Shown one piece after another: positions 8,819 through 17,727 of a stretch of 64,000 nucleotides of DNA. The stretch comes from Pseudomarimonas salicorniae (lineage in GTDB: Bacteria; Pseudomonadota; Gammaproteobacteria; Xanthomonadales; Xanthomonadaceae), in contig NZ_JALNMH010000006.1 in NCBI RefSeq assembly GCF_023156535.1, positions 62,001 to 126,000 of the forward strand. Direction: 5' to 3'. Position numbers and translations under genes: made by a program. The notes under the pieces were generated by a model, which was given only the letters and a program-made list of their open reading frames with translations, was not told the DNA's origin and did not search any database. Position 1 is the first letter of the stretch; each line of letters opens with the position of its first letter.

Positions 8819-9351
8819 CGAACCCACGCCGCTCGCGACTGACCCTGCTGCTGGTTGCCGCAGCCTTCCTGACCCCCTTCCTGGTCGCCGTGTTCCTGCG
8901 CTTCGGCGGCTGGCAGCCGCCCCAGACCCGCAACATCGGCGAGCTGCTGCAGCCGCCGCTGCCCATGCACGAGATCAGCGCAACCCGGGGCGACGACGGC
9001 ACGGCGTGGACCTTCGAGAACACCGAGCACGAGTGGACGCTGCTGGCCCAGCTGCCGGCCCGATGCGAGGCCGAATGCCGCGCGACCCTCGAAGTGCTGC
9101 CCAATGTGCGTATCGCGCTGGCCCGGCACGCCGGGCGGCTGCATCCCTTCGTGCTTGGCAGCGCCCCCGGCACCGAGCTGCCGTTCCCGGCGCTGCGCCT
9201 GGCCGGCGAGCTGCCCGCGCCCCTGCGCCTCCAGCCCGAAACGCGCGTGCAGGTCTTCCTGGTCGACCCGCACGGGTTCCTGGTCATGCGCCACGCCGAG
9301 GGTTTCGACCCCAACGGCCTGCGCAAGGACCTTTCCCGGCTGATCAAGTAG
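8815..9351 (+). CDS. SCO-like thioredoxin-fold membrane protein of the oxidase cluster
   Basis: A 178-aa protein with one N-terminal helix (about 10-28) followed by a periplasmic domain of about 145 residues. A CEAEC pair (Cys84 and Cys88) has the CxxxC spacing of the Sco1/PrrC copper site, and VDPHGFLVMRH near the C-terminus resembles the last strands of thioredoxin-like folds. Overall similarity to Sco1 is weak, so a role in copper or disulfide handling for CuA is inferred from the motif and from its place between SURF1 and ctaA. GTG start at 8815 overlaps the SURF1 stop. Confidence 0.7.
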   Translation: MTNPRRSRLTLLLVAAAFLTPFLVAVFLRFGGWQPPQTRNIGELLQPPLPMHEISATRGDDGTAWTFENTEHEWTLLAQLPARCEAECRATLEVLPNVRIALARHAGRLHPFVLGSAPGTELPFPALRLAGELPAPLRLQPETRVQVFLVDPHGFLVMRHAEGFDPNGLRKDLSRLIK

Positions 9352-9389
9352 TCGATTCGAGTCAACCACAAGCAAGCGGAAACGCCTTC

Positions 9390-10532
9390 GTGAATACCCC
9401 CCATCGCCACTATCACCGTCTCGCCTGGGCTGCCGTGCTGCTCGCCGCCTGCGTGATCGTCTTCGGCGGGTTCGTCCGCCTGTCCCACGCCGGGCTGTCC
9501 TGCCCCGACTGGCCGACCTGTTACGGCAAGGCGACCTGGCCGAAACACGTCGAGGAGATCGCGGTGGCCAACGAGGCCTTTCCCCAGCGAGCGGTGGAGG
9601 TGGGCAAGGCCTGGCGCGAGCAGTTCCACCGCCATATCGCCGCGCTGCTCGGCCTGCTGGTGCTCGGACTTGCCGCGATGTCGGCCCGCCTGCGCCAGCG
9701 TGGCCTGCTGCAGGTGCTCGGCGCCTGCGCCCTGGTCGCGGTGTCGATTCCGCTGTACATGAAACAGCATTACGCAGCATCGGCAGTGCTGACGCTGCTC
9801 GGCGAGCTGATCCTGATCCGCGCCGCCTGGCGCTGGGACAACAGCGACTTCGCCCGGATCGGCGTGATCATGCTGGCGGTGATCATCGTCCAGGCCACGC
9901 TCGGCCTGTGGACCGTCACCTGGCTGCTGAAACCGGTGGTGGTGATGGCTCACCTTCTCGGCGGGCTGACCATGCTTTCGCTGCTGGTCTGGACAGCGTG
10001 GCGGGCCACGCCCCGCCACGAGATGGTGGCGGGCGGGGCCGACCGCCTGCGCCGGCTGGTGATCGTCGGCCTGGCGCTGGTCGCGGCGCAGATCGCGCTG
10101 GGGGGCTGGACCACGGCGAACTATGCCTCGCTGGCCTGCGGCACCGACTTCCCGACCTGTTCGGGGCAGTGGTGGCCGGAGACCGATTTCGCCGAGGGTT
10201 TCGTGCTCTGGCGCGGTATCGGTGTTGACTACGAGGGCGGAGTGCTGGACGGCGCCGCGCGCAATGCCATCCATCTCAGCCACCGGCTGTTCGCCCTGCT
10301 GGTGCTCGGCCACCTTGGCGTGTTGATCTGGCGAATGATGCGCACGCCGGGCCTCGCCGGCTGGGGGGCGGGCCTCGGCGTCGTGCTGGCAGGACAGATC
10401 GCCCTCGGAATCAGTAACATCGTGTTCGGACTGCCGCTGGCGGTGGCGACCGCGCATCTGGCCGGTGCCGCGCTGATGCTGTTCCTGCTGGTCAGCCTGC
10501 TGGCCCGTCTGCGCTCGCCGCGCGCCGCCTGA
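9390..10532 (+). CDS. ctaA: Heme A synthase
   Basis: A 380-aa, eight-helix membrane protein that oxidises the C8 methyl of heme O to the formyl group of heme A. It has FGGFVRLSHAGLSCPDWPTC in the N-terminal half and the repeat-related NYASLACGTDFPTC in the second half, with the conserved paired Cys and heme-ligand His residues (RQFHRHIAALLG-type FHRHIA and HLSHRLFALL). I chose the GTG at 9390 because it begins just before the first helix and has GCGGA upstream; the frame open further upstream is not conserved. Lies between the SCO-like gene and ctaB. Confidence 0.95.
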   Translation: MNTPHRHYHRLAWAAVLLAACVIVFGGFVRLSHAGLSCPDWPTCYGKATWPKHVEEIAVANEAFPQRAVEVGKAWREQFHRHIAALLGLLVLGLAAMSARLRQRGLLQVLGACALVAVSIPLYMKQHYAASAVLTLLGELILIRAAWRWDNSDFARIGVIMLAVIIVQATLGLWTVTWLLKPVVVMAHLLGGLTMLSLLVWTAWRATPRHEMVAGGADRLRRLVIVGLALVAAQIALGGWTTANYASLACGTDFPTCSGQWWPETDFAEGFVLWRGIGVDYEGGVLDGAARNAIHLSHRLFALLVLGHLGVLIWRMMRTPGLAGWGAGLGVVLAGQIALGISNIVFGLPLAVATAHLAGAALMLFLLVSLLARLRSPRAA

Positions 10533-10544
10533 GTCCTTAGCCCC

Positions 10545-11459
10545 ATGAGCCTGACCGCCGACCAGTACTGGCAGCTGACCAAACCGCGCGTGGTGGCGCT
10601 GATCGTGTTCACCGCGGTGGTCGGCATGCTGCTGGCGGTGCCGGGCATCCCGCCCTGGCGCGCGCTGGTCTTCGGAAGCCTCGGCATCTGGCTGGCGGCG
10701 GCTTCGGCGGCGGCAATCAATCACCTCATCGACCAGCGCATCGACGCGGTCATGGCCCGCACCCAGCACCGGCCACTGCCGACCGGCTCGCTGCGCCCGC
10801 ATCAGGTGCTGGTCTTCGCCATCATCCTCGGTGCCCTGTCGATGGGCCTGCTGGTCTGGCAGGTCAATGCGCTGACCGCCTGGCTCACCTTCGGCTCGCT
10901 GATCGGCTATGCCATTGTCTACACCGGCTGGCTCAAGCGCGCCACGCCGCAGAACATCGTCATCGGCGGTCTTGCCGGCGCCGCGCCCCCGGCGCTGGGC
11001 TGGACCGCGGTGACCGGCGAGCTGCACCCGCATGCGCTGCTGCTGGTGCTGATCATCTTCGTCTGGACCCCGCCGCATTTCTGGGCGCTGGCCATCTACC
11101 GCCGCGAGGACTACTCGCGGGCCCAGGTGCCGATGCTGCCGGTGACCCACGGCGTCGAGTACACCCGCTGGCACGTGCTGGCCTACACCATCCTGCTGGT
11201 CATCGTGACCCTGTTGCCCTGGCTGACCCGGATGAGCGGGCTGTTCTACCTTGGTGGCGCGGTGATCCTCGGTGCCGGCTTCCTGTACTACGCGATCCGC
11301 CTGATGAAGCCGCCCGGCGAGCGCTTCGCGATGGAAGTGTTCAACTATTCGATCATCTACCTGATGGCCCTGTTCGCCTTCCTGCTGATCGACCACTACA
11401 TCGCCCCGCCGGTCCAGGCCCAGCCGGCGGCGGTCATCGAGTTCCAGCCCGACCCCTAG
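10545..11459 (+). CDS. ctaB: Protoheme IX farnesyltransferase (heme O synthase)
   Basis: A 304-aa UbiA-superfamily prenyltransferase that adds farnesyl to heme B, giving heme O, the substrate of CtaA. The first aspartate motif is clear in [20 protein letters not shown] (N-x3-D-x3-D with MxRTxxRP), and the second in [17 protein letters not shown]. About nine helices. Twelve bases after ctaA. With SURF1, the SCO-like protein and CtaA this operon supplies the heme a and assembly factors for the subunits encoded just upstream. Confidence 0.96.
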   Translation: MSLTADQYWQLTKPRVVALIVFTAVVGMLLAVPGIPPWRALVFGSLGIWLAAASAAAINHLIDQRIDAVMARTQHRPLPTGSLRPHQVLVFAIILGALSMGLLVWQVNALTAWLTFGSLIGYAIVYTGWLKRATPQNIVIGGLAGAAPPALGWTAVTGELHPHALLLVLIIFVWTPPHFWALAIYRREDYSRAQVPMLPVTHGVEYTRWHVLAYTILLVIVTLLPWLTRMSGLFYLGGAVILGAGFLYYAIRLMKPPGERFAMEVFNYSIIYLMALFAFLLIDHYIAPPVQAQPAAVIEFQPDP

Positions 11460-11537
11460 GCGCCCCCGCCCTCCCGGCTGGCCATACCGCGACGCCCAGG
11501 CGGGCAGGCTCGCCTCCACGCGTGGAAGCAGCGCCTG

Positions 11538-11559
11538 GTAGAGTCGAGCCCGCTCGACT
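11538..11559. repeat. Solitary GTAG-headed REP-like palindrome
   Basis: GTAG followed by AGTCGAGC-CC-GCTCGACT, an 8-bp perfect stem, in the gap between the convergent ctaB and VOC genes. A GTAG head plus short palindrome is the form of the REP sequences of Xanthomonadaceae and Pseudomonas. It may also act as a weak bidirectional terminator. Confidence 0.65.
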
Positions 11560-11566
11560 GACCTGC

Positions 11567-11947
11567 TCAGTCCTCGCCCTGGTCCTCGGTTAACCGGTAG
11601 AAGACCAGGCGGTTGCCGGCAGGGTCTATCACCTGCAGCTCCGCGCAGCCCCAGGGCTGGAGCTGGATCTCCGGACGCGCGTTGGAATGGCGTCGCGATT
11701 TCAGCTCTTCGGCCAGCGCCGGCAGGTCCTCGAACAGGATGCGCACCGCGCTGCCCGGCGTGGCATCGCCATGATGCTCGCTGAGATGCAGCACGATGGC
11801 TCCGCGGGAGACCTGCATGTACAGGGGCAGGTCCGCTTCGAAGCGATGCTCCCAGTCGACCCGGAAGCCGAGGAAGTCGAGGTAGAAGGCCCGCGTTCGG
11901 GCCTCGTCGAAGCTGCGCAGGATGGGGATGACGGTGGCCGTCGGCAT
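11567..11947 (-). CDS. VOC (glyoxalase/bleomycin-resistance) superfamily protein
   Basis: A 126-aa protein with the paired beta-alpha-beta-beta-beta pattern of VOC proteins: FYLDFLGFRVDWEHRFEADL then LPLYMQVSRGAIVLHLSEHH in the first half, and WGCAELQVIDPAGNRLVFYR in the second. The GAIVLHL...H and C-terminal xFYR segments resemble metal-free bleomycin-binding homologues. Substrate cannot be told. It stands alone, convergent with ctaB. Confidence 0.8.
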   Translation of the reverse strand: MPTATVIPILRSFDEARTRAFYLDFLGFRVDWEHRFEADLPLYMQVSRGAIVLHLSEHHGDATPGSAVRILFEDLPALAEELKSRRHSNARPEIQLQPWGCAELQVIDPAGNRLVFYRLTEDQGED

Positions 11948-11984
11948 GCGCGGATGTCAGGCGTCAGGAAGGAGAACTGGAGGC

Positions 11985-12488
11985 TCAGTCACGGCCTGCA
12001 TCAGGGGCAGGGCGAGGCGTCGCCTGCTCCGCGGCGTCCGACTGCCCGGAATCCTCTTGCGGAGGCGCGGCTGGAGCCGCCCCGCCGTGGCGCGGGCCGA
12101 GGCGCTGCGCCGCCTCGCGGCGGATGCGGCGCTCCAGCCAACGGCGCAGCACCCGGGCGCGGCGTTTGCCCTGCTGCGGGTCGCGGATCGCCGACTCGAT
12201 CTGGTCCATGACCTGGTCGACATTGCCTGGGGCCGGGCCCATCCGTTCATAGAGCACCGCCCAGAGGTCGATCAGCCGCTCGCTGCGTTCGCCCAGCGCC
12301 AGCAGGGCATAGAAGTAACGCGGCTTGCGCCGGTGCGAGAGCAGCAGGTCGAGCACGGCCGCGCCCAGGGTCAGCGGCACCAGGATCAGGTCCCGCGCCG
12401 CGTCCACCAGCAGTTTCACCTGGAAGCGCAGCAGGTCGGACACCAGCTGGCCGGCGCCCCGTGCGTCCTCGGCCTCGGAAGAGTGCAT
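11985..12488 (-). CDS. Conserved hypothetical protein, membrane-associated
   Basis: A 167-aa protein I do not recognise. An amphipathic to hydrophobic segment spans about residues 18-52 (FQVKLLVDAARDLILVPLTL and following), followed by an Arg-rich segment (SHRRKPRYFYALLALGERSE), a helical domain ending RRWLERRIRREAAQRLGPRH, and a disordered Ala/Pro tail. I placed the start at 12488, MHSSEAED, since the upstream extension to 12548 is Arg/Pro-rich and not protein-like. Gene is real by codon pattern, but function is unknown. Confidence 0.6.
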   Translation of the reverse strand: MHSSEAEDARGAGQLVSDLLRFQVKLLVDAARDLILVPLTLGAAVLDLLLSHRRKPRYFYALLALGERSERLIDLWAVLYERMGPAPGNVDQVMDQIESAIRDPQQGKRRARVLRRWLERRIRREAAQRLGPRHGGAAPAAPPQEDSGQSDAAEQATPRPAPDAGRD

Positions 12489-12619
12489 CCGGGATTTCCC
12501 TGGAAACGGATTCCGCCGTAGCGTAGGGCACCGGCGCCCGCTTCGCATGCGTCCTTGGTCAGGGTGCGTGGTCGGGAGCCTCCCTTCCGCTGATCCGATT
12601 GAACCTTCGAGGAGATCCC

Positions 12620-14545
12620 ATGCTTTCTGCCCTCAGTCCGCGACGCCTTGTTCCGCTGCTGCTGCTCATGAGTTGCGTGGTACCGGCGGCGCGTGGCGAG
12701 ATCGTGCTCAGTGCGCCGCAGAACGCCCCGGTCGACACCCTGATCGAGGTGTCCGCGAGCGGCGCGGTGCCCGAGCGCAGTTTCTTCAGCGTGGTCGCTG
12801 TCGATGCCGGCGAGGGCAGCTATGACGCCTACACCTACTACCAGCCCGAGGCCGTAGAGCTCCTGGTTCCGGATCAGCCCGGCAACTGGGAGTTGCGCCT
12901 GCTGGGGCCCGACTCACCGTATCCGACGCTTGCCCGCAGACCGATCTCCCTAGTGCGGCCCGAGGCCAGCCTGGAAGCCGCCGCGACGTCGGCGATCGGA
13001 GCGCCGGTGACCGTGCGCTGGCGCGGCCCATCGTCTTCGCGGGAGTTCATCACCATCGTGCCGGCCGATGCCGCGGAGGGCAGCTACGAGGCCTACCAGT
13101 ACGCCAAGGGTGAAGGCAGCGGTGAAGTCAGCCTCGCGGCGCCGGTGCAGCCGGGTGCCTACGAGATCCGTTTCCTGTCCGGCACCCGCTACCTGACGCT
13201 GGCCAGCCAACCGCTGGTGGTGGGCGACGTCGAGACCGCCCTCGACTTCCCGGCCAGCGTCGAGGCCGGCGGACGCATCGAAGTGTCGTGGCGCGGCCCC
13301 GGCAATCCGCGCGACTTCCTGACCATCGTTGCAGTCGACGCAGCGGAGTCGGACTACGGCGCATACGGCTATACCAGGGACAACCCGGTGCAGCTGCCGG
13401 TGCCCGAGACCCCGGGCCGCTACGAGGTCCGCTACCTGGTGGCCGACAGCAGCCGCGTCCTTGCCCGGGCTCCGCTTACCGTGGGCGCCACGCAGGCGTC
13501 TTTGCAGGCGCCTGCCGAGGTCGAGGCAGACTCGGAGTTCGAAGTGCTCTTCAGTGGGCCGGACAACGAAGGCGACTACGTGGCCGTGACCCGGGTCGAC
13601 GATCCGTCGCGCTACCTGACCTACAGCTACACCCGGCGCGGCAGCCCGTTGCCGCTGCGCGCCCCGGCCGAGCCCGGCGAGTACCGCCTGCACTACCTCA
13701 CCGCCCGAGAGGATCGCTCACTGGCCTCGCAGCCGATCAGGGTCGTGCCCGGGGACGCCCGGGGCAGCCTGAAGGTCCTGGCTGCCCCCGACGGGGTCGG
13801 GACGGCGGCCGACGGCGGCGGGGCGCTGACCGTGGCCCTGATCCTCGACGCCTCGGGCAGCATGCTGCAGAGGCTCGACGGCCGACGCCGGATCGAGCTG
13901 GCTCGCGAAGCCCTCGACACCCTGGTCGCCGACGGTCTGCCGGACGCGAGCAAGGTGGCCCTGCGGGTGTTCGGGCACCGCAAACCGGACGCTTGCGACA
14001 CCGAGCTGCTGAGTCCACTGGCAGCGCTGGACCGGACGGCGATGCGCCGGCAGATCGCCGGCATCGAGGCCAGGAACCTCGCCCGCACGCCGATTGCCGA
14101 CTCGCTGGCCGCGGTGGCCGAAGACCTCGCCGGGGTGGAGGGCAGGGCCGTGGTCGTGCTGGTCACCGACGGCGAGGAAACCTGCGACGGCGATCCCGCG
14201 GCGGCCATTGCCGGGCTTCGCCAGCAGGGCTTCCAGGTGGTGCTCAACGTGGTCGGTTTCGCAGTCGATGAGCATGCCCTGGAGCGGGAATTCGCGCGCT
14301 GGGCCGAGTTGGGCGGAGGCGCCTATTTTTCCGCCCGCGACGGCGCCGCCCTGGCCGCCGGCGTGCGCCAGGCCGTGCGGCTGCCCTTCGTGGTCCTCCG
14401 CGATGGCCGGCGGGTCGGTGCCGGATTCGTCGGTGGCGCGTCGCTGGAACTGCCAGTGGGGCGCTACGAGGTCGAGGTCGCCGGCCAGCGCCAGTCGGTC
14501 GAGGTCGCTGCCGGCCGGGAGACCCGCCTCTCCGCTGGAAGCTGA
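12620..14545 (+). CDS. Secreted VWA-domain protein with four tandem Ig-like repeats
   Basis: A 641-aa protein with a signal peptide (about 1-26, ending PAARG). Four tandem repeats of about 85 residues follow (about 28-112, 115-200, 205-288 and 292-375), each with the pattern ...FxTIVxxDAxEGxYxAYxY...P..PGxYExRYL...LAxxPL.V. A von Willebrand A domain spans about 402-570, with an intact metal-ion adhesion motif: DASGSM (D-x-S-x-S replaced by D-A-S-G-S), a downstream Thr region and LVTDGEETCDGD. A short C-terminal beta domain ends the protein. AGGAG lies seven bases before the ATG. Likely a periplasmic or surface adhesion/scaffold protein; the ligand is unknown. Confidence 0.85.
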   Translation: MLSALSPRRLVPLLLLMSCVVPAARGEIVLSAPQNAPVDTLIEVSASGAVPERSFFSVVAVDAGEGSYDAYTYYQPEAVELLVPDQPGNWELRLLGPDSPYPTLARRPISLVRPEASLEAAATSAIGAPVTVRWRGPSSSREFITIVPADAAEGSYEAYQYAKGEGSGEVSLAAPVQPGAYEIRFLSGTRYLTLASQPLVVGDVETALDFPASVEAGGRIEVSWRGPGNPRDFLTIVAVDAAESDYGAYGYTRDNPVQLPVPETPGRYEVRYLVADSSRVLARAPLTVGATQASLQAPAEVEADSEFEVLFSGPDNEGDYVAVTRVDDPSRYLTYSYTRRGSPLPLRAPAEPGEYRLHYLTAREDRSLASQPIRVVPGDARGSLKVLAAPDGVGTAADGGGALTVALILDASGSMLQRLDGRRRIELAREALDTLVADGLPDASKVALRVFGHRKPDACDTELLSPLAALDRTAMRRQIAGIEARNLARTPIADSLAAVAEDLAGVEGRAVVVLVTDGEETCDGDPAAAIAGLRQQGFQVVLNVVGFAVDEHALEREFARWAELGGGAYFSARDGAALAAGVRQAVRLPFVVLRDGRRVGAGFVGGASLELPVGRYEVEVAGQRQSVEVAAGRETRLSAGS

Positions 14546-14611
14546 ACCAAGGCCCCACCGGTCGCCGCGGCGCAGCCGTCCGCCGGAACTTTCGGGGAAA
14601 CAGCCTGTCTA

Positions 14612-15532
14612 GTGGCTCACGGGCTCGCCAGGGTGGCGGGCCCAGCGGGCCGCCTTGCGGCATGGCAGATCGATATGTTGAGAGCGCTGGCGGCGGGGCT
14701 GTCGGCACGGGCGGCTGCGCGCCGCCTGCGCCGGGACGGGGCGGTGATCCTGAGGGGCCTGCTCGACCCGGATGAGGTGGATGCCCTGCGCGAGGCGATC
14801 GACCGCGCCTGGGTCGACGACAGCCTCGGTGCCATCGCCTCGCTGCCCCCCGACGCGACGAACGTCCCGGCCCGCGCCGACCTGCGCAGCCTGCCCGGCG
14901 TGCGCCTGCTGGATCCGCACTGGTCACTGCCCCCTGTGCGCCGCGCCCTGCTGCACCCACGCATCGTCGGCTGCCTGTCGGCGGTCTACGGAACCGCGCC
15001 GCTGCTGTTCCAGAGCCAGTCCTTCGAGGACAGCCCGCGCGCGGTGCGCCATCGTGACGACGCCTATCTGGCGCTGAGCCCGAACCGCTCGCTGATGGCG
15101 GTGTGGTTGGCGCTGGAGCCGGTCGGCCCGGGGCAGGGCGAGTTGGAGTACGTGCCGGGCAGCCATCGCATTCCGGCTTATGCCTTCGGTGAAGGCCGCA
15201 CCTGGTTCACTCCGCCGCTCGACGACGGGACCGCCCATCAGCGCTACGTCGACTTCCTGTCCCTTGAGTGCCACCAACGCGGACTCTCGGCACGGCGCTT
15301 CCATGCCCGCCCGGGCGACGCGATCATCTGGGACGGCGCCCTGGTCCACGGCAGCGCTCCGATGGTGGGGGCCGTGCGCTCAAGGCGCAGCCTGGTCGCC
15401 CACTACTGCGCGGCCAATGTCAGCCCGCGCTACCTGCAGGAGGGCGCGGGACGCCTCGCGCCTGCCGCGGAGCAGCGGGCGCGCTTCTCCACCGGCTTCT
15501 ATCCCGCCGAGCAGATCAGTCCCCCTGGATGA
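14612..15532 (+). CDS. Phytanoyl-CoA dioxygenase (PhyH) family Fe(II)/2-oxoglutarate oxygenase
   Basis: A 306-aa protein. Iron-binding facial triad: His and Asp in VRHRDDAYLAL (H-x-D) and a distal His in ALVHGSAPM, with an Arg in RSRRSLVAHYC to hold 2-oxoglutarate. GAVILRGLLDPDEVDALREA is the typical PhyH N-terminal strand-helix, and GELEYVPGSHRIP is the conserved loop. The GTG start at 14612 is uncertain: the ATG at 14675 (MLRALAAGL) also works. Substrate unknown. Its last 17 bases overlap the 3' end of the convergent FmdB gene. Confidence 0.85.
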   Translation: MAHGLARVAGPAGRLAAWQIDMLRALAAGLSARAAARRLRRDGAVILRGLLDPDEVDALREAIDRAWVDDSLGAIASLPPDATNVPARADLRSLPGVRLLDPHWSLPPVRRALLHPRIVGCLSAVYGTAPLLFQSQSFEDSPRAVRHRDDAYLALSPNRSLMAVWLALEPVGPGQGELEYVPGSHRIPAYAFGEGRTWFTPPLDDGTAHQRYVDFLSLECHQRGLSARRFHARPGDAIIWDGALVHGSAPMVGAVRSRRSLVAHYCAANVSPRYLQEGAGRLAPAAEQRARFSTGFYPAEQISPPG

Positions 15533-15797
15533 TGTCGGGCCCCTTGCCGGCAGTCTTCTCGTATACGCCCTTGCCAATCTTGCGGTACTGGGTGAAGCCC
15601 TTCTCGCCGATCCGCTTCTCGCTCAGCAGGTGCGCACCACCAATGGCCAGGGCCGGCGCCGAGAGCTGTTTGCGCACGGCAGCCCCGCACTCGGGGCAGG
15701 CGTTGAGCTCCGCATCGCTCAGCTTCTGCAGCGTGTCGAAGCCTTCGCGGCAGTGAGCGCAGCCGGTTCCGGTGGATCGGTAGGTGTAGATCGGCAT
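15516..15797 (-). CDS. FmdB-type zinc ribbon protein
   Basis: A 93-aa protein beginning MPIYTYR, with two Cys pairs, CAHC (residues 13-16) and CPEC (34-37), forming the zinc ribbon of the FmdB/CxxC_CXXC_SSSS family, here with a Ser-poor tail. The C-terminal LLSEKRIGEKGFTQYRKIGK is conserved basic sequence. Members are thought to be regulatory or chaperone-like; function is not established. Lies 8 bases after the rnt gene in the same direction, so is probably in its operon. Confidence 0.85.
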   Translation of the reverse strand: MPIYTYRSTGTGCAHCREGFDTLQKLSDAELNACPECGAAVRKQLSAPALAIGGAHLLSEKRIGEKGFTQYRKIGKGVYEKTAGKGPDIIQGD

Positions 15798-15805
15798 ATC
15801 GAAAC

Positions 15806-16465
15806 CTAGGCTGCGCCGGCCGGCTCGGCGGAGGGCGCAGCCTCGCCGATGGCCAGCGCGCGCCAACGATTGGTGATGTGGCAGAACAGCTGGGCGGTAC
15901 GCTCGGTGTCGTAGACCGCCGAGTGGGCGTCGTCGCCCGACCAGTCGAGCCCGATCGCCTGCACCGCGCGCGACAGCACGGTCTGGCCGACGGCCAGTCC
16001 GGCCAGGCTGACCGTGTCGAAGGTGCTGAACGGATGGAACGGGTTGCGCTTGTGCTGGGTCCGGGCGACGGCAGCGTTGAGGAAGCCGAGGTCGAACGAG
16101 GCGTTGTGCCCGACCAGGATCGCCCGCTGGCATTCATGGCGGCGCAGCGCCTGGCGCACCGGCAGGAAGACGTGGTTCAGCGCCTCGCGTTCGGGCAGGG
16201 CGCCACGGAACGGATGATCAACATCGATGCCGGTGACCTCAAGGGCCTTGGGGTCGATCTGCGATCCCGGGTAGGGATCGACGTGGGTCGAGGTAATCTC
16301 GCCGGGATAGATGCTGCCGTCCTCGCGCATCTCGATCGGGCAGACGGCGATCTCGAGCAGCGCGTGGCGGCTGCAGTCGAAGCCGCCCGTCTCGACATCG
16401 ACGATCACCGGAAGAAAGCCACGGAAGCGCTCGGCCATGCGGCCGGAAGTGAGGAAGCTGCCCAT
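15806..16465 (-). CDS. rnt: Ribonuclease T (3' exoribonuclease)
   Basis: A 219-aa DEDDh exonuclease that trims 3' ends of tRNA and other stable RNAs. All DEDDh motifs are visible: [11 protein letters not shown] (Asp23, Glu25), [13 protein letters not shown] (Asp) and [14 protein letters not shown] (His and Asp). The [13 protein letters not shown] segment is typical of RNase T. The start at 16465 is taken because it gives the usual length; a longer open frame upstream is Cys/Trp/Arg-rich and antisense to the DoxX gene's 3' end. Confidence 0.95.
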   Translation of the reverse strand: MGSFLTSGRMAERFRGFLPVIVDVETGGFDCSRHALLEIAVCPIEMREDGSIYPGEITSTHVDPYPGSQIDPKALEVTGIDVDHPFRGALPEREALNHVFLPVRQALRRHECQRAILVGHNASFDLGFLNAAVARTQHKRNPFHPFSTFDTVSLAGLAVGQTVLSRAVQAIGLDWSGDDAHSAVYDTERTAQLFCHITNRWRALAIGEAAPSAEPAGAA

Positions 16466-16505
16466 CCGGGGAAGGATAGCAGCCGCCTCCGTGGCCAGCC
16501 TGCCC

Positions 16506-17156
16506 TCAGCCTGAATAGCGCCAGGAAAGCCCCAGCAGAAGCACGCCGGCGCCGGCCATGGCAAAGCCGATCGTCGGCAACAGCATCGAGAGCGGAAGTC
16601 CAAGCGCCAGCAGGGCGCCACCGGCGGCGTAGCCATCCAGCACGGCCTGCGGACTGCCGACGCCCGAGAGCCGATGCAGCAGGGCATCGAGGCTCAGTTT
16701 GCCGGGCCCGGTCAGGACCAGGGGCAGCAGCATGACGAAGAAGATCAGCGGAAGCTTGTAGTTGCCGTGGCCCTTGTCCGAGATGGCATAGCCCATCAGC
16801 AGGTCGGCCACGCTCTGCCAGTCCGAGGGCCAGTGCACCGCCGCCGTGGCGACGATGGTGAGGACCAGCAGCGAGAACGCGAAGAAGCGCGTCGCCAGTC
16901 CAATCAGCAGGGCTACGGCGCCGATCAGCTCGAACCATGTCGCCATGGCCCAGCTGAGGTCCGAGGGCACGACGTTGAACGGAAAAGGAAACTGGTCCTC
17001 GATGTTCATGAACCAGTTGCTGCCGGTGAACTTCTCGCGGCCCGCCTCCCAGAATTCCCAGGCGAGGATCAGGCGCAGCCCCAGCGGCGCGAGCCATTCC
17101 CCGAGGCCCTCCAGTCGGCTGGCGATGGCGTGGTAGATCGTGGTCGGTGCGCTCAT
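16506..17156 (-). CDS. DoxX family membrane protein
   Basis: A 216-aa protein with about five membrane helices and the DoxX patterns [22 protein letters not shown] and [20 protein letters not shown]. DoxX proteins are linked to membrane redox and disulfide control. The start at 17156 (MSAPTTIY) follows AAACGTC..., and the frame open further upstream runs into repeat DNA. It precedes rnt on the same strand with a 40-base gap. Confidence 0.85.
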   Translation of the reverse strand: MSAPTTIYHAIASRLEGLGEWLAPLGLRLILAWEFWEAGREKFTGSNWFMNIEDQFPFPFNVVPSDLSWAMATWFELIGAVALLIGLATRFFAFSLLVLTIVATAAVHWPSDWQSVADLLMGYAISDKGHGNYKLPLIFFVMLLPLVLTGPGKLSLDALLHRLSGVGSPQAVLDGYAAGGALLALGLPLSMLLPTIGFAMAGAGVLLLGLSWRYSG

Positions 17157-17727
17157 GACGTTTCGGATCCTCTCGTTGCGAAGTCGATCGCCGCGCGGGC
17201 GCGGCCCTCGATGACAAGTGGCGAGAAGGGGGTGAAACGGTGCGCGGCATCCCCTGCCGTTCGTCGGAAACCCCAAGCGCCCCCGCGCTGGCGGAAAGCT
17301 TAACCCGTCGCAGGCGGGGGGCGGGTAGGGGCGCGAAGAAGACATTCCACAACACCCGAATGTAGGAGCCAGCTTGCTGGCGATCGTCCCATCCGGGGCG
17401 ACTATCGCCAGCAAGCTGGCTCCTACACACGAAACGGCGCTGCCAGGTCCGGTTTGCTCCGCAAAGCAGACCTTGCCGCAGTCAAATTGTGGGAGCCCCC
17501 TTGGGCGCCACCGCGGGGTTTCGCTCTGGCCGCGGTCTGAGGTGAATCTGTAGCGCCGCGGTCGCGCCCAAGGGCACTCCCACAGTCGGGCACCGTTGGG
17601 GAGCGGCGAAGGCCTATAGGGTGTGCCTTGGCGCACCGATATGGGCGCTCGGACGGTACGCCCGGTGCGGCAAGCCGCACCCTATGAATGTCTGCTTCGC
17701 GCCCGGATCGGCCTCTCGGGCCGGGCC
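17157..17727. repeat. 571-base intergenic region with composite palindromic element (17329-17704)
   Basis: The full form of the window's main repeat family. Nineteen-base inverted termini at 17329-17347 (GGGCGCGAAGAAGACATTC) and 17686-17704 (GAATGTCTGCTTCGCGCCC) match at 18 of 19 positions. Between them lie, in order: module 1 (17361-17427), a perfect 24-base inverted repeat starting TGTAGGAGCCAGCTTGCTGG; a linker; module 2 (17488-17584), a GC-rich palindrome with TGTGGGAGC ends; and module 3 (17616-17685), a palindrome with ATAGGGTG / CACCCTAT ends. No coding sequence is apparent. The 172 bases beside the DoxX start probably hold its promoter, which I cannot resolve. Confidence 0.8.

Noticed and set aside
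9006-9389. N-terminal extension of ctaA in frame from 9006
   Set aside because: Overlaps the SCO-like gene and is Arg/Pro-rich; GTG at 9390 starts at the family's first helix.
8394-11519. 1041-residue minus-strand open frame across ctaA and ctaB
   Set aside because: Antisense shadow of well-conserved genes, His/Gln/Arg-rich, no domain.
17361-17427. CRISPR-like or terminator reading of the 24-base inverted repeat
   Set aside because: There is one palindrome per site with no regular spacing and no unique spacers, no cas gene, and no U-run; it is a repeat module.
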